Origin: CAG-390 sp045531455
GTDB lineage: Bacteria > Bacillota > Clostridia > Oscillospirales > CAG-272
Reading direction: 5' to 3'
Assembly (NCBI GenBank): GCA_045531455.1
Contig: JAZSEA010000112.1
Coordinates: 26,272 to 90,271, forward strand
Length of the DNA stretch: 64,000 nucleotides
Of this stretch, positions 26,716 to 34,482 are shown in pieces. How positions within the stretch are numbered: the stretch's first letter is position 1; each line of letters opens with the position of its first letter. The translations under genes and the position numbers were made by a program. The notes beneath the pieces were generated by a model that was not told the origin of the DNA, searched no databases, and saw only the letters and a program-made list of their open reading frames with translations.

Positions 26716-26744
26716 TTGATTTATCTTCAAGTTTATATTATAAT
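26716..26744 (+). promoter_or_regulatory. promoter of the galU-tsaD-dnaI run
   Basis: TTGATT (26716-26721), 17-nt spacer, TATAAT (26739-26744); 35 nt before galU. Confidence 0.75.
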
Positions 26745-26778
26745 AATTATAACTGTAATATAATGCGAGGATTATGCC

Positions 26779-27672
26779 ATGCAGATAAATAAAGTCAGAA
26801 AAGCCGTTATACCCGCCGCGGGTCTCGGAACGCGTATGCTTCCGATCGCACGTGCCGTGCCTAAGGAGATCTTGCCGATAGTAGACCGACCCGCGATCTC
26901 GTATCTCGTCGAGGAAGCGGCAAAATCGGGTATCACCGACGTGCTCATCATAACGGGCAGAAACAAGGACGCGATCGAGGATTATTTCGATTATTCGCCC
27001 GAGTATGAAGCTCATTTTACCGCCAAGGGCAGAGAAGAAGAGATCGAGGCGATCAGAAAGACAGCGGAGCCCCTCGGTGTCCGCGTTTATTTCCTGCGCC
27101 AGAAGATCACGCGCGGTCTCGGACACGCGATCGGATGCGCGCGCAATTTCGTCGGGGACGAGCCCTTTGCCATCCTTTACGGCGACGATATCATCTTCTC
27201 GGAGAAGCCCGTCGTGGCGCAGATGATCGAGACCTATGAGAAATACGGCAGATCTGTCTGCGGAGTCAAGGAGGTTTCGACCGAGCTTGTCAAGAAGTAT
27301 TGCTCGCTTAAGACCCACCCGATCGAGGGAAGTGACACGGAATTTTTCGTTGACGATATGATCGAAAAGCCCAAGACCGACGCCGAGATCTTCTCGAATT
27401 ACTCGATCCTCGGACGAGTTCTCGTCACACCCGATATTTTCGATATTATCGACAATACACCTCCCGGTGCGGGCGGTGAGATCCAGCTTACCGACGCTAT
27501 TGCGACTCTCGCGCGCCGCGAGGGAGTAACCGCTCTCGATTTCGAGGGCAAACGCTTTGACCTCGGCTCAAAGCTCGGATTCCTTGAGGCAAACGTCACC
27601 GAGGCGTTGAAGCACCCCGAGGTTGCCGACGACTTCAGGAGCTTCCTGATCGATCTTGTAAAAAATTTGTGA
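26779..27672 (+). CDS. galU: UTP-glucose-1-phosphate uridylyltransferase
   Basis: 297 residues, the normal GalU length. Nucleotide-binding signature AAGLGTRMLPIARAVPKEILPI at the N-terminus (about 13-34), GLGHAIGCAR, LYGDDIIF with the metal-binding Asp, MIEKPK, and GGEIQLTDAI followed by FDLGSKLGFLEA. Makes UDP-glucose from UTP and glucose-1-phosphate in the cytoplasm for envelope glycan and glycolipid synthesis. First gene of a plus-strand run of eight genes, 10 nt before the deaminase. Confidence 0.95.
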   Translation: MQINKVRKAVIPAAGLGTRMLPIARAVPKEILPIVDRPAISYLVEEAAKSGITDVLIITGRNKDAIEDYFDYSPEYEAHFTAKGREEEIEAIRKTAEPLGVRVYFLRQKITRGLGHAIGCARNFVGDEPFAILYGDDIIFSEKPVVAQMIETYEKYGRSVCGVKEVSTELVKKYCSLKTHPIEGSDTEFFVDDMIEKPKTDAEIFSNYSILGRVLVTPDIFDIIDNTPPGAGGEIQLTDAIATLARREGVTALDFEGKRFDLGSKLGFLEANVTEALKHPEVADDFRSFLIDLVKNL

Positions 27673-27682
27673 GGATATAAAA

Positions 27683-28174
27683 ATGGCAAACAGAGTTTCA
27701 AAGGAAAATTATTATCTTGATATCGCGCAGACCGTCAGCGAGAGAAGCACCTGTCTCCGCCGCCGCTTCGGTGCTATCATTGTAAAGAACGACAGTATAA
27801 TTTCTACAGGCTACAACGGCGCGCCCCGCGGACGCAAGAATTGCGACGATCTCGGCTACTGCTTCCGTGAGAAGATGGGTATCCCGAGGGGCGAGAGATA
27901 CGAAATGTGCCGCTCGGTACACGCCGAGGCAAACGCAATTATCGCCGCACCCCGCGAGCAGATGCTCGGCTCGACCCTTTATATGGTCTGCACCTCCCCC
28001 GAGGACGGTGCCGTTATGCCGGGTACTACAAGCTGTATGATGTGCAAGAAGCTTGCCATCAACGCGGGTATCGAGCGCATCGTCGTCAGAGACGACAAGG
28101 AAAATTTCAGAGTGATCAACGTCTTCGATTGGATCGAGGATGACGATTCTCTCGCGGGAAAATTCGGTTATTAA
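27683..28174 (+). CDS. dCMP deaminase (ComEB-like)
   Basis: 163 residues of the cytidine/deoxycytidylate deaminase family. Zinc ligands: His80 and catalytic Glu82 in SVHAEANAI, Cys118 and Cys121 in TTSCMMC (the usual Pro before the first Cys is Ser). A second Cys/His cluster, KNCDDLGYC, near residues 52-60 matches the extra zinc site of phage and Firmicute dCMP deaminases. Converts dCMP to dUMP for thymidylate synthesis. GAGG site; 12 nt before the next gene. Confidence 0.92.
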   Translation: MANRVSKENYYLDIAQTVSERSTCLRRRFGAIIVKNDSIISTGYNGAPRGRKNCDDLGYCFREKMGIPRGERYEMCRSVHAEANAIIAAPREQMLGSTLYMVCTSPEDGAVMPGTTSCMMCKKLAINAGIERIVVRDDKENFRVINVFDWIEDDDSLAGKFGY

Positions 28175-28186
28175 GGAGAAAGAACA

Positions 28187-28843
28187 ATGAAAACAGCAAA
28201 AAGAATCATATGCTTCTGCCTCGCGGCGATCTGCCTTGCGCTCTCGCTTACGGGCTGTGCCAACAGAATGACTATGACGGGCGACGGTCTTACCCACAGA
28301 AAGACGGGCATTTCCTATACATACGTTTTCGACCCCTGCTATCAGCCCATCGAGTATGAGACCGAGGCTTACACAAAGTGGAAGCGCAATGACGTCAAGA
28401 TCGAATATTTTGCGATCAACGGTCTTGAGCCCACCGAATGGCTCTATTGCCCGATGATGGGCGAGGTGCTCTGCTCCACGGGCGAGATCCTTCCCGACGT
28501 TGCGGGCTTTGATCCCACGGGCGCGTATATCTGTATCGAGGCAAATACCGCTTATACCATTCACGAGATCACCGATCAGGCTCTGATCGACGCGGTAGTT
28601 GAGCGTTATCTCGACGAGAATACTCCCAGCTATTCGACTATCATGGAGACCTCGAACTATTCTATCAAGTTCACCTCGGAGAAATATCCCGAATTCTACT
28701 ACAGTATGGTTCTCGTAGCCGATCAGGACGGCACCTATATCCACGACAGAATGACGGGCAGATATATCGATATGGGTCTGCTTTTCAGCGAGTATGATCT
28801 CTACGACGGCGATATCTACGGCGAGGAAGAAGACGAAGGCTGA
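28187..28843 (+). CDS. small lipoprotein of unknown function
   Basis: 218 residues with a lipobox LTGC (Cys24), so exported and membrane-tethered. The mature part is rich in aromatic and acidic residues (YVFDPCYQPIEYETEAYTKW, then NYSIKFTSEKYPEFYYSMVL) and ends in a Glu/Asp-rich tail. I recognise no domain. AAGGAG precedes the ATG, and its stop overlaps the rimI start by 1 nt, so the two may be translationally coupled though functionally unrelated. Confidence 0.75.
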   Translation: MKTAKRIICFCLAAICLALSLTGCANRMTMTGDGLTHRKTGISYTYVFDPCYQPIEYETEAYTKWKRNDVKIEYFAINGLEPTEWLYCPMMGEVLCSTGEILPDVAGFDPTGAYICIEANTAYTIHEITDQALIDAVVERYLDENTPSYSTIMETSNYSIKFTSEKYPEFYYSMVLVADQDGTYIHDRMTGRYIDMGLLFSEYDLYDGDIYGEEEDEG

Positions 28844-29295
28844 TGGAAGGCTTTGAGATCAAGGTCTTTGACTTGTCCCATATACCCGAGGCGGCAGAGA
28901 TCGAACGCCTCTGCTTTTCCGAGCCCTGGAGCGAGAATGCGCTGACCTATATGTGCACCTCGCAGAACACGTATGCAATTTCCGTGATCGATAAGGCTAC
29001 GGGCAGGCTCGCGGCTTACGGAGGGGCGCAGTACGTTCTCGACGAGGCGAATATCGTCAATATCGCAACTCATCCCGATTACAGAAGAAGGGGATGCGCC
29101 TCCGCGATAATGCACGCGCTCGAGGCTTTTATGCGCGATAATGGTATCGAATTCGTTTATCTCGAGGTACGGGAGTCGAATATCGGTGCGCGTGCGCTTT
29201 ACGAAAAGGAAGGCTTTGCGCCCTGCGGAATCATAAAAAACTATTACCGTTTTCCTGCCGAGGACGCGGTTGAAATGATGAAAAAACTGAATTGA
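28843..29295 (+). CDS. rimI: ribosomal protein alanine N-acetyltransferase RimI-like
   Basis: 150-residue GNAT enzyme. LCFSEPWSENAL at the N-terminus, IATHPDYRRRGCASAIMHAL (acetyl-CoA loop), FVYLEVRESNIGARALYEKEGFAPCGIIKNYY are all characteristic of RimI, which acetylates the N-terminal Ala of ribosomal protein S18 in Escherichia coli. Directly followed by tsaD, as in many Firmicutes, where rimI lies in the threonylcarbamoyladenosine cluster. tsaB and tsaE are not in this window. Confidence 0.9.
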   Translation: MEGFEIKVFDLSHIPEAAEIERLCFSEPWSENALTYMCTSQNTYAISVIDKATGRLAAYGGAQYVLDEANIVNIATHPDYRRRGCASAIMHALEAFMRDNGIEFVYLEVRESNIGARALYEKEGFAPCGIIKNYYRFPAEDAVEMMKKLN

Positions 29296-29308
29296 GGCAG
29301 ACATTAAT

Positions 29309-30334
29309 ATGTTAATTCTCGGAATTGAAACCTCCTGCGACGAGACAAGCGCCGCCGTCGTCGGAGATATAGGAGAGGGCGGCAGACTCGTTGCTCTTTC
29401 AAATATTGTGGCGTCACAGATAGATACGCACCGCCTTTACGGCGGCGTTGTTCCCGAGATCGCGGGACGTGCCCATATCGAGGCAATCTCGAACGTCGTT
29501 GAGCGCGCTCTATCGGAGGCAAAAGTTGAGATCTCGGATCTTGACGGCGTTGCGGTAACGACCCACCCCGGACTCATCGGCGCGCTTCTCGTAGGCGTGA
29601 ATTTTGCCAAGGCTTTTGCCTTTGCAAATAAGCTTCCGCTGATCTCGGTCAACCATATCCACGCGCATACGGCGGCATCCTATCTGACCGAAACTCCGCC
29701 GAAGCCCCCCTATCTTTCGCTCGTCGTCTCGGGCGGACATACCTCTTTTTATCTTGTAAAAACCTATACCGAATACGTAGAGCTTGGCGGCACACGCGAT
29801 GATGCCGCGGGTGAGGCTTTTGACAAGATCGGCAGAGTGATCGGACTGCAGTACCCCGCGGGCGCGGCTATGGACAAGCTTGCACACGAGGGTATCGAAC
29901 TCGGTGAGAAGCTTGATCTCAAACTTCCGAGCCCCGCGCTTTCGGGTGATAATCTTGATTTTTCCTTCAGCGGACTCAAGACAGCCGCGCTGAATTATCT
30001 CAATAAGCTCGCACAGCAGAAGATCGAGGTCAACCGTTCCGCCTTTGCCGCACTTTATACCGAAACGGTCTGCTCGGCGATCGCAAAGAAGATCCCCGCG
30101 GCAATAAAGACGTCGGGTGCGCGTCAGCTCGTTATGTCGGGCGGCGTTGCGGCAAATTCGCATCTCCGTGCCGCAGTCGGAGAGGCTTGCCGTAAGTCGG
30201 GTGCCGAGCTCATCCTGCCGCCCATATCACTTTGCGGCGACAATGGAGTTATGGTTGCCGCGCAGGGCTATTATGAGCTCAAGGCGGGCAGGATCGCAGA
30301 TACCTATCTCAATGCGTCCGCTGAGGACGACTGA
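29309..30334 (+). CDS. tsaD: tRNA N6-adenosine threonylcarbamoyltransferase TsaD
   Basis: 341 residues, standard length. ASKHA fold: ILGIETSCDETSAAVV at the start, HRLYGGVVPEIAGRAH, the metal-binding NHIHAH (His116 and His120), VSGGHTSF, AGEAFDKIGR, SGGVAANSHLR and the closing CGDNGVMVA. Transfers the threonylcarbamoyl group to A37 of ANN-decoding tRNAs together with TsaB and TsaE. Essential in most bacteria. Codons and position mark it as core genome. Confidence 0.96.
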   Translation: MLILGIETSCDETSAAVVGDIGEGGRLVALSNIVASQIDTHRLYGGVVPEIAGRAHIEAISNVVERALSEAKVEISDLDGVAVTTHPGLIGALLVGVNFAKAFAFANKLPLISVNHIHAHTAASYLTETPPKPPYLSLVVSGGHTSFYLVKTYTEYVELGGTRDDAAGEAFDKIGRVIGLQYPAGAAMDKLAHEGIELGEKLDLKLPSPALSGDNLDFSFSGLKTAALNYLNKLAQQKIEVNRSAFAALYTETVCSAIAKKIPAAIKTSGARQLVMSGGVAANSHLRAAVGEACRKSGAELILPPISLCGDNGVMVAAQGYYELKAGRIADTYLNASAEDD

Positions 30335-30346
30335 TCGGAGTAGATT

Positions 30347-31369
30347 ATGAATAACAGTGAAAACAAGGAGCTCCGTGTCAATTACGGACAGGGAGTGATA
30401 GTTCTTCCCGAAGCAGTGATGGGAGTTGTCCCGACTGCCAAGAAGAATGATATTATCGTCCTTCTCGCGCTTCTTTCCGACAAGAACGCGACCACAGCGT
30501 CGGTTGCCGAAAAGCTTGTTATGAGCGAGGAGGCTGTCGAGCGTGCGATCGCTTTTTGGCGCGGCGCGGGTATTATTACATACGGCGAAGAAAAGAAGAC
30601 CGAGCCCGCGGTCGAAACAAAGGAAGAGAAGAAGGCAACTAAAAAGGGAAAGAGAGGCGACCTCGGATCGCTTCCCGAGTATTCGAGCAACGAGATCGCA
30701 GAGATGGTCGAGAACGACCGCGACGTTGCCCTGATGATCGACGAATGCGAGCGCGCACTCGGCAAGATATTCCGTGTCGGCGAGACCGCAAAGATCCTCG
30801 CGCTCCGCGATTATCTCGGCTTTTCTCCCGATTATATCGCAACTCTTTGCGAGTATTGCGCGGGGATCGGCAAGACCTCGGTAAGATATCTCGAGACCAC
30901 CGCGATCGCGCTTTACGACGACGGGATCACGGATAAGGCGGCACTCGAGGAGCATCTTGATGCCGTCAAGGCAAAGCACGAGCTCGAGGGACAGATCCGC
31001 ACGCTCTTCGGAATGGGTATGAGCCGCGCGCTCACCACAAAGGAAAAGCGATTCATCGATTCATGGATCGGAAGCTTCGGCTACGGCATCGAGGTCATCA
31101 AGCTTGCATATGAGATCACGGTCGATAAGATCAACGAGCCCTCGCTCAACTACGCGAACGCTATCCTCGAGAGCTGGAACTCGAAGGGGCTAAAGACCGA
31201 GGACGAGGTAAAGGCGCAGATCGAGGCAGAGGCTGAGGCAAAGGGTGAACCCGCCGCGGGCAAGAGCTTTGACTCGACCGACTTCTTTGAAGCCGCACTC
31301 CGCCGCAGCTACAGCGATTCGGGCGCAGTACCCGATGTTCCCAAGACCGCACCCAAGAAAAGAAAGTAA
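30347..31369 (+). CDS. DnaD-domain replication protein
   Basis: 340 residues. Winged-helix-like N-terminus (about 1-75) with LLALLSDKNATTASVAEKLVMSEEAVERAIAFWR; a charged linker (about 85-105); two DnaD-like helical units (about 110-210 and 220-295), the second ending YANAILESWNSKGLKT, the diagnostic DnaD YxxxILxxW motif. A poorly ordered C-terminal tail follows. It likely takes part in primosome assembly with the ATPase encoded 15 nt downstream, a DnaD/DnaI-type pair found only in Firmicutes. Confidence 0.88.
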   Translation: MNNSENKELRVNYGQGVIVLPEAVMGVVPTAKKNDIIVLLALLSDKNATTASVAEKLVMSEEAVERAIAFWRGAGIITYGEEKKTEPAVETKEEKKATKKGKRGDLGSLPEYSSNEIAEMVENDRDVALMIDECERALGKIFRVGETAKILALRDYLGFSPDYIATLCEYCAGIGKTSVRYLETTAIALYDDGITDKAALEEHLDAVKAKHELEGQIRTLFGMGMSRALTTKEKRFIDSWIGSFGYGIEVIKLAYEITVDKINEPSLNYANAILESWNSKGLKTEDEVKAQIEAEAEAKGEPAAGKSFDSTDFFEAALRRSYSDSGAVPDVPKTAPKKRK

Positions 31370-31383
31370 AGTGAGGATCGGAT

Positions 31384-32352
31384 ATGGCATATAACGTAAA
31401 TAATTTCCGCCGCATTCGCGAGGAATACAGGGAAAAATATAAAAAAGCAGAGGCTGATGCCGATGCACGCCGTCGCGAACTATGGGAAAAGGTTGACGGT
31501 CTGCGTGCGCTCGACGCCGCACTTTCGGCAACGGGTCCCCGTCTGCTCAATGCCATCCTCGGCAAGAGCAGCGAGAGCTTCGAGAAGGTCAAGTCGGACG
31601 TTGAAAGACTCAATCAGGAGAGAAGCCTGCTGCTTGCAACCTACGGCTTTCCGCCCGATTACTCCGATCCGCGCTACGAATGTGAAAAATGCCGCGATTC
31701 GGGATACGTTGACGGCGAGATCTGCGAGTGTATGAAGCTCCGTCTCCGCCTTGCGGGATACGAAAGCTCGGGTATTGCTAAGCTTATGGACGAGCAGACC
31801 TTCGAGACCTTCCGCCTCGATTATTACAAAACCAATCAGCGTTCCTATGAAAATATGAGCTACGTGCTCAGAACTATGCGCGAGTACGCGGATAATTTCA
31901 ATCCCGACCGTTCGGGCAATCTTTTGCTCCTCGGTGGAACGGGACTCGGAAAGACTCATCTTTCCACAGCTCTTGCAAAGACTCTGATAGACAACGGCTA
32001 TGACGTTGTTTATTCGGGCGCGATCGGTATGATCGCGGATTTCGAGCAGCACCGCTTCGGCAATTCCGCGGGCGGCGAGAGCGGAAACGATCTCGACCGC
32101 TACTATGCCTGCGACCTGCTCATTATCGACGATCTCGGCGCAGAGGTGTCGAATCAGTTCACGGTCAGCACGATCTATAACGTGCTCAATAACCGCATCA
32201 GCCTCGGACTTCCGACTGTCATCAGCACGAATCTCAATCAGAATGAGCTAAACGCCCGCTATTGGGACAGGATCACAAGCCGCATCCTCGGCGAATTCCG
32301 TCCGCTCATCTTCAGCGGCAGCGACGTCAGAAAGCTTAAACTGACGGAGTAA
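31384..32352 (+). CDS. DnaI/DnaC-like helicase loader ATPase
   Basis: 322 residues. An N-terminal coiled coil (about 15-80), a zinc-binding-like CEKCRDSGYVDGEICEC set at about 99-115, then an AAA+ core: Walker A LLLGGTGLGKTHLS (about 180-193), Walker B LLIIDDLGAE, sensor 1 VISTNLN and an arginine in SRILGEFR. This is the layout of DnaI, which loads the DnaB-family helicase at the origin or restart forks. The neighbour upstream supplies the DnaD partner. Confidence 0.9.
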   Translation: MAYNVNNFRRIREEYREKYKKAEADADARRRELWEKVDGLRALDAALSATGPRLLNAILGKSSESFEKVKSDVERLNQERSLLLATYGFPPDYSDPRYECEKCRDSGYVDGEICECMKLRLRLAGYESSGIAKLMDEQTFETFRLDYYKTNQRSYENMSYVLRTMREYADNFNPDRSGNLLLLGGTGLGKTHLSTALAKTLIDNGYDVVYSGAIGMIADFEQHRFGNSAGGESGNDLDRYYACDLLIIDDLGAEVSNQFTVSTIYNVLNNRISLGLPTVISTNLNQNELNARYWDRITSRILGEFRPLIFSGSDVRKLKLTE

Positions 32353-32356
32353 GAAA

Positions 32357-32974
32357 ATGAAAAAGAGTCTGTTTATATTAATATGTATATTTGCGCTCCT
32401 TCTCGGCGGCTGTGCAAACAGACAAAACACACCCCTCGGATACGGACTTGAGCTTCTTGAGGATATGGAAGTGCTTGTTAACAGCGATGACATGAAGAAA
32501 TTATATAATTTCTATGATGACGAGTATGAGTCCGAGATTTTGAAGTTGAGAGAGGTTGATTTTTCAAAGCCCGAGGTTGTATACAAGGTTACTTTTGACG
32601 ACAGAGATGTTCTTGACGCCATTAACGGTGAGGATATTTCGGATGAAGTATGCGAAATTTACGAATCGAGAAGTGCGGCTTCGATCGCTTCGTATCTCAA
32701 CTTAAGTGCAGATATGAACCCCACGGTGATCTCTGCGGTTTACACCGTCAGCAGCGTTTTTGAATGCAAGAAGGTAGAAGATAATATGGTTTACTTCTAC
32801 GTCTACGACGGAGCGGTTATTGCAGTAAGCTTCATTGACGGTGAAGATGATGCTTGCCAGGCTTCGGCGTCTATAGTTTACAACGAGGAGCTTGATACCT
32901 CGTCTGTCAAAGAGTTGGAAGATAGCCTCGAATCGATCATCAAATGCGATTTTGAAGTGAAAAAAGTTTATTAA
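32357..32974 (+). CDS. small lipoprotein, DUF5104-like
   Basis: 205 residues, lipobox LGGC (Cys19). The start YGLELLEDMEVLVNSDDMKKLYNFYDDEY recalls the small NTF2-like lipoproteins of Clostridia grouped as DUF5104, but this is a weak match by pattern. Two acidic repeats follow. More AT-rich than the genes before it. Last gene of the galU run, 4 nt after the ATPase, closed by a terminator. Function unknown. Confidence 0.7.
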   Translation: MKKSLFILICIFALLLGGCANRQNTPLGYGLELLEDMEVLVNSDDMKKLYNFYDDEYESEILKLREVDFSKPEVVYKVTFDDRDVLDAINGEDISDEVCEIYESRSAASIASYLNLSADMNPTVISAVYTVSSVFECKKVEDNMVYFYVYDGAVIAVSFIDGEDDACQASASIVYNEELDTSSVKELEDSLESIIKCDFEVKKVY

Positions 32975-32980
32975 TTTCAA

Positions 32981-33010
32981 AAAAGAGCTGACTGCGGTCG
33001 GCTCTTTTTT
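32981..33010 (+). terminator. terminator of the galU-dnaI run
   Basis: A 13-15 bp hairpin with a TGCG loop (32981-32995 with 33000-33010) and a T-run. Confidence 0.85.
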
Positions 33011-33082
33011 GTATAGTATTTGTTTTTTCGGACAAAATATTGATGACATCCTGTTCAATCAAAATCATAAAGGAGCGCAAAA

Positions 33083-33535
33083 ATGCCTCAGGTTAAAACA
33101 AAGATCACAAGAGCAGAGCTGCTTGACGATCTTTACAAGAATCTTAAAATGGGCTCGACCTCGACGACCGATATCCTCGGCAGAGTCAAGGACCCCGATC
33201 TGCGAAAGGAAATGACCAACATCATCGACGGCTGTGAGGGACTTGCTTCGCGCGTATCAAAGCTTATGATCCAGGTGGGCATCACCCCGAAGGAAGAAAA
33301 TATGCTCACACGCGCGGGCGCGAAGATCGGTATGGTAATGAACACCGCAACCGATTCCACAAGCGAGCATCTAGCCGAGATGATGATCCAGGGACTCACC
33401 ATGGGCGTGACCGAGCTTTACCGCGATATCGGTGAGGCGGAGGAGGTCGGGATCTCGGGTGAGGTCCTCTCGCTTGCCAAGGAAGCCCTCGAGTTTGAGG
33501 AAAAGTCTGTAGAAAAGCTCAAGACCTATCTCTAA
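33083..33535 (+). CDS. helical protein of unknown function
   Basis: 150 residues, predicted almost entirely alpha-helical with heptad-like spacing (LLDDLYKNLKMGSTSTTDILGRV, then helices at about 45-70, 85-120 and 125-150). It could be a four-helix bundle of the PA2169/DUF2383 or ferritin-like type, but conserved metal ligands are not evident. No signal peptide. AAAGGAG site 7 nt before the ATG. Single gene between two terminator-like hairpins. Confidence 0.65.
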   Translation: MPQVKTKITRAELLDDLYKNLKMGSTSTTDILGRVKDPDLRKEMTNIIDGCEGLASRVSKLMIQVGITPKEENMLTRAGAKIGMVMNTATDSTSEHLAEMMIQGLTMGVTELYRDIGEAEEVGISGEVLSLAKEALEFEEKSVEKLKTYL

Positions 33536-33539
33536 AAAA

Positions 33540-33573
33540 TATGGGATGACTTGTTCTTACAAATCATCCCATA
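33540..33573. terminator. hairpin between convergent genes
   Basis: A 10-bp outer stem ATGGGATGA/TCATCCCAT plus an inner CTTGT/ACAA. The T-run is weak on both strands, so termination is likely but not certain. Confidence 0.6.
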
Positions 33574-33578
33574 GATAA

Positions 33579-33911
33579 TTATTTTGCTTCCTTTGCGGCT
33601 TTATCGGCTTCCTTCTGCGCGTCTGCTTCGGCTTTGGCTTCCTCAATATCGCGGAGGATCTCCTTTTCGGTCTTGCGGAGCTCGGAGATACGAGTGAGCG
33701 AAGCGTCGATCTGCTCGGCGTTGTCCTTGCCGCCGTTCAGCTTTGCATACGTGAGCTTGCCGAGAACGGCATATTCCTTTTCAAGGCGGTTGCGGCAATT
33801 CTCGAGCTTGATCTGCATCGATGCGGCGTCGCCGAGACGAACAGCCTCGCTTGAAAGCTTATCAAAAAATCTTTCCGCACCCTCGCGGAATTCGTTCCAG
33901 GAATTTGACAT
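33579..33911 (-). CDS. small coiled-coil protein
   Basis: 110 residues starting MSNSWNEFREGAERFF. A longer reading from a TTG at 33926 is possible, but the ATG at 33911 has GGGGG 9 nt before it. Residues 15-105 form long amphipathic helices with an Ala/Lys/Glu-rich end (EEAKAEADAQKEADKAAKEA), suggesting a coiled coil. No membrane segment. Function unknown; a related architecture is common in Clostridia next to sporulation or envelope genes. Confidence 0.7.
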   Translation of the reverse strand: MSNSWNEFREGAERFFDKLSSEAVRLGDAASMQIKLENCRNRLEKEYAVLGKLTYAKLNGGKDNAEQIDASLTRISELRKTEKEILRDIEEAKAEADAQKEADKAAKEAK

Positions 33912-33945
33912 TATTTTGTCCCCCAAAAAATCTTACATTATTATA

Positions 33946-33974
33946 ATTATAACCTATTTTTTGCCCCGTGTAAA
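33946..33974 (-). promoter_or_regulatory. promoter of the coiled-coil protein
   Basis: Minus strand TTTACA (33974-33969), 17-nt spacer, TATAAT (33951-33946). Confidence 0.7.
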
Positions 33975-34000
33975 GTGCTTTTTGTAAAAAAGGAGTAAAA

Positions 34001-34444
34001 ATGAATATCTCGAAGAAGGAATATCCGAAATACGCCGACGCACACGCCCCGAAATCCGACCTTTTACGCGACACTATGCGCGCGTTTCTGATCGGCGGAC
34101 TCATCTGCGCCGTTGCTCAAGGGCTGACGACATTGTGGAAATCGCTCGGAATGGTGAAGGAGGACGCGGGTCTGCTGACCTCGGTCATCCTCGTTTTCGC
34201 TTCGGCACTGCTGACCGCGCTCGGTATCTTTGACAATATCGCAAAGGTCGCGGGAGGCGGCACACTCGTGCCGATCACGGGCTTTGCAAACTCCGTGGTC
34301 TCCGCCGCTATCGACTCGAAGAACGAGGGGTTCATCCTCGGACTCGGCTCGGGGATATTCACCGTCGCGGGACCCGTCCTCCTTTACGGCACCGCCGCGG
34401 GAACGCTCTACGGAGTGATTTATTGGATCTTTTCATTATTTTAA
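34001..34444 (+). CDS. spoVAC: stage V sporulation protein AC
   Basis: 147 residues, the length of Bacillus SpoVAC (150). N-terminal cytoplasmic KKEYPKYADAHAPKSDLLRD then about four or five membrane helices; conserved GGGTLVPITGFANSVVSAAIDSK and GSGIFTVAGPVLLYGT. SpoVAC helps form the spore inner-membrane channel that moves dipicolinic acid. Here it is alone: the flanking genes are not spoVAD, spoVAE or spoVAEb. AAAGGAG site. Perhaps the other subunits are elsewhere. Confidence 0.93.
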   Translation: MNISKKEYPKYADAHAPKSDLLRDTMRAFLIGGLICAVAQGLTTLWKSLGMVKEDAGLLTSVILVFASALLTALGIFDNIAKVAGGGTLVPITGFANSVVSAAIDSKNEGFILGLGSGIFTVAGPVLLYGTAAGTLYGVIYWIFSLF

Positions 34445-34447
34445 AAG

Positions 34448-34475
34448 AAAAAGGTTTGCCGAGGCAAACCTTTTT
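34448..34475. terminator. bidirectional terminator
   Basis: Stem AAGGTTTGC/GCAAACCTT with A-run before and T-run after, between spoVAC and the converging lipoprotein. Confidence 0.88.
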
Positions 34476-34482
34476 GTTATGA

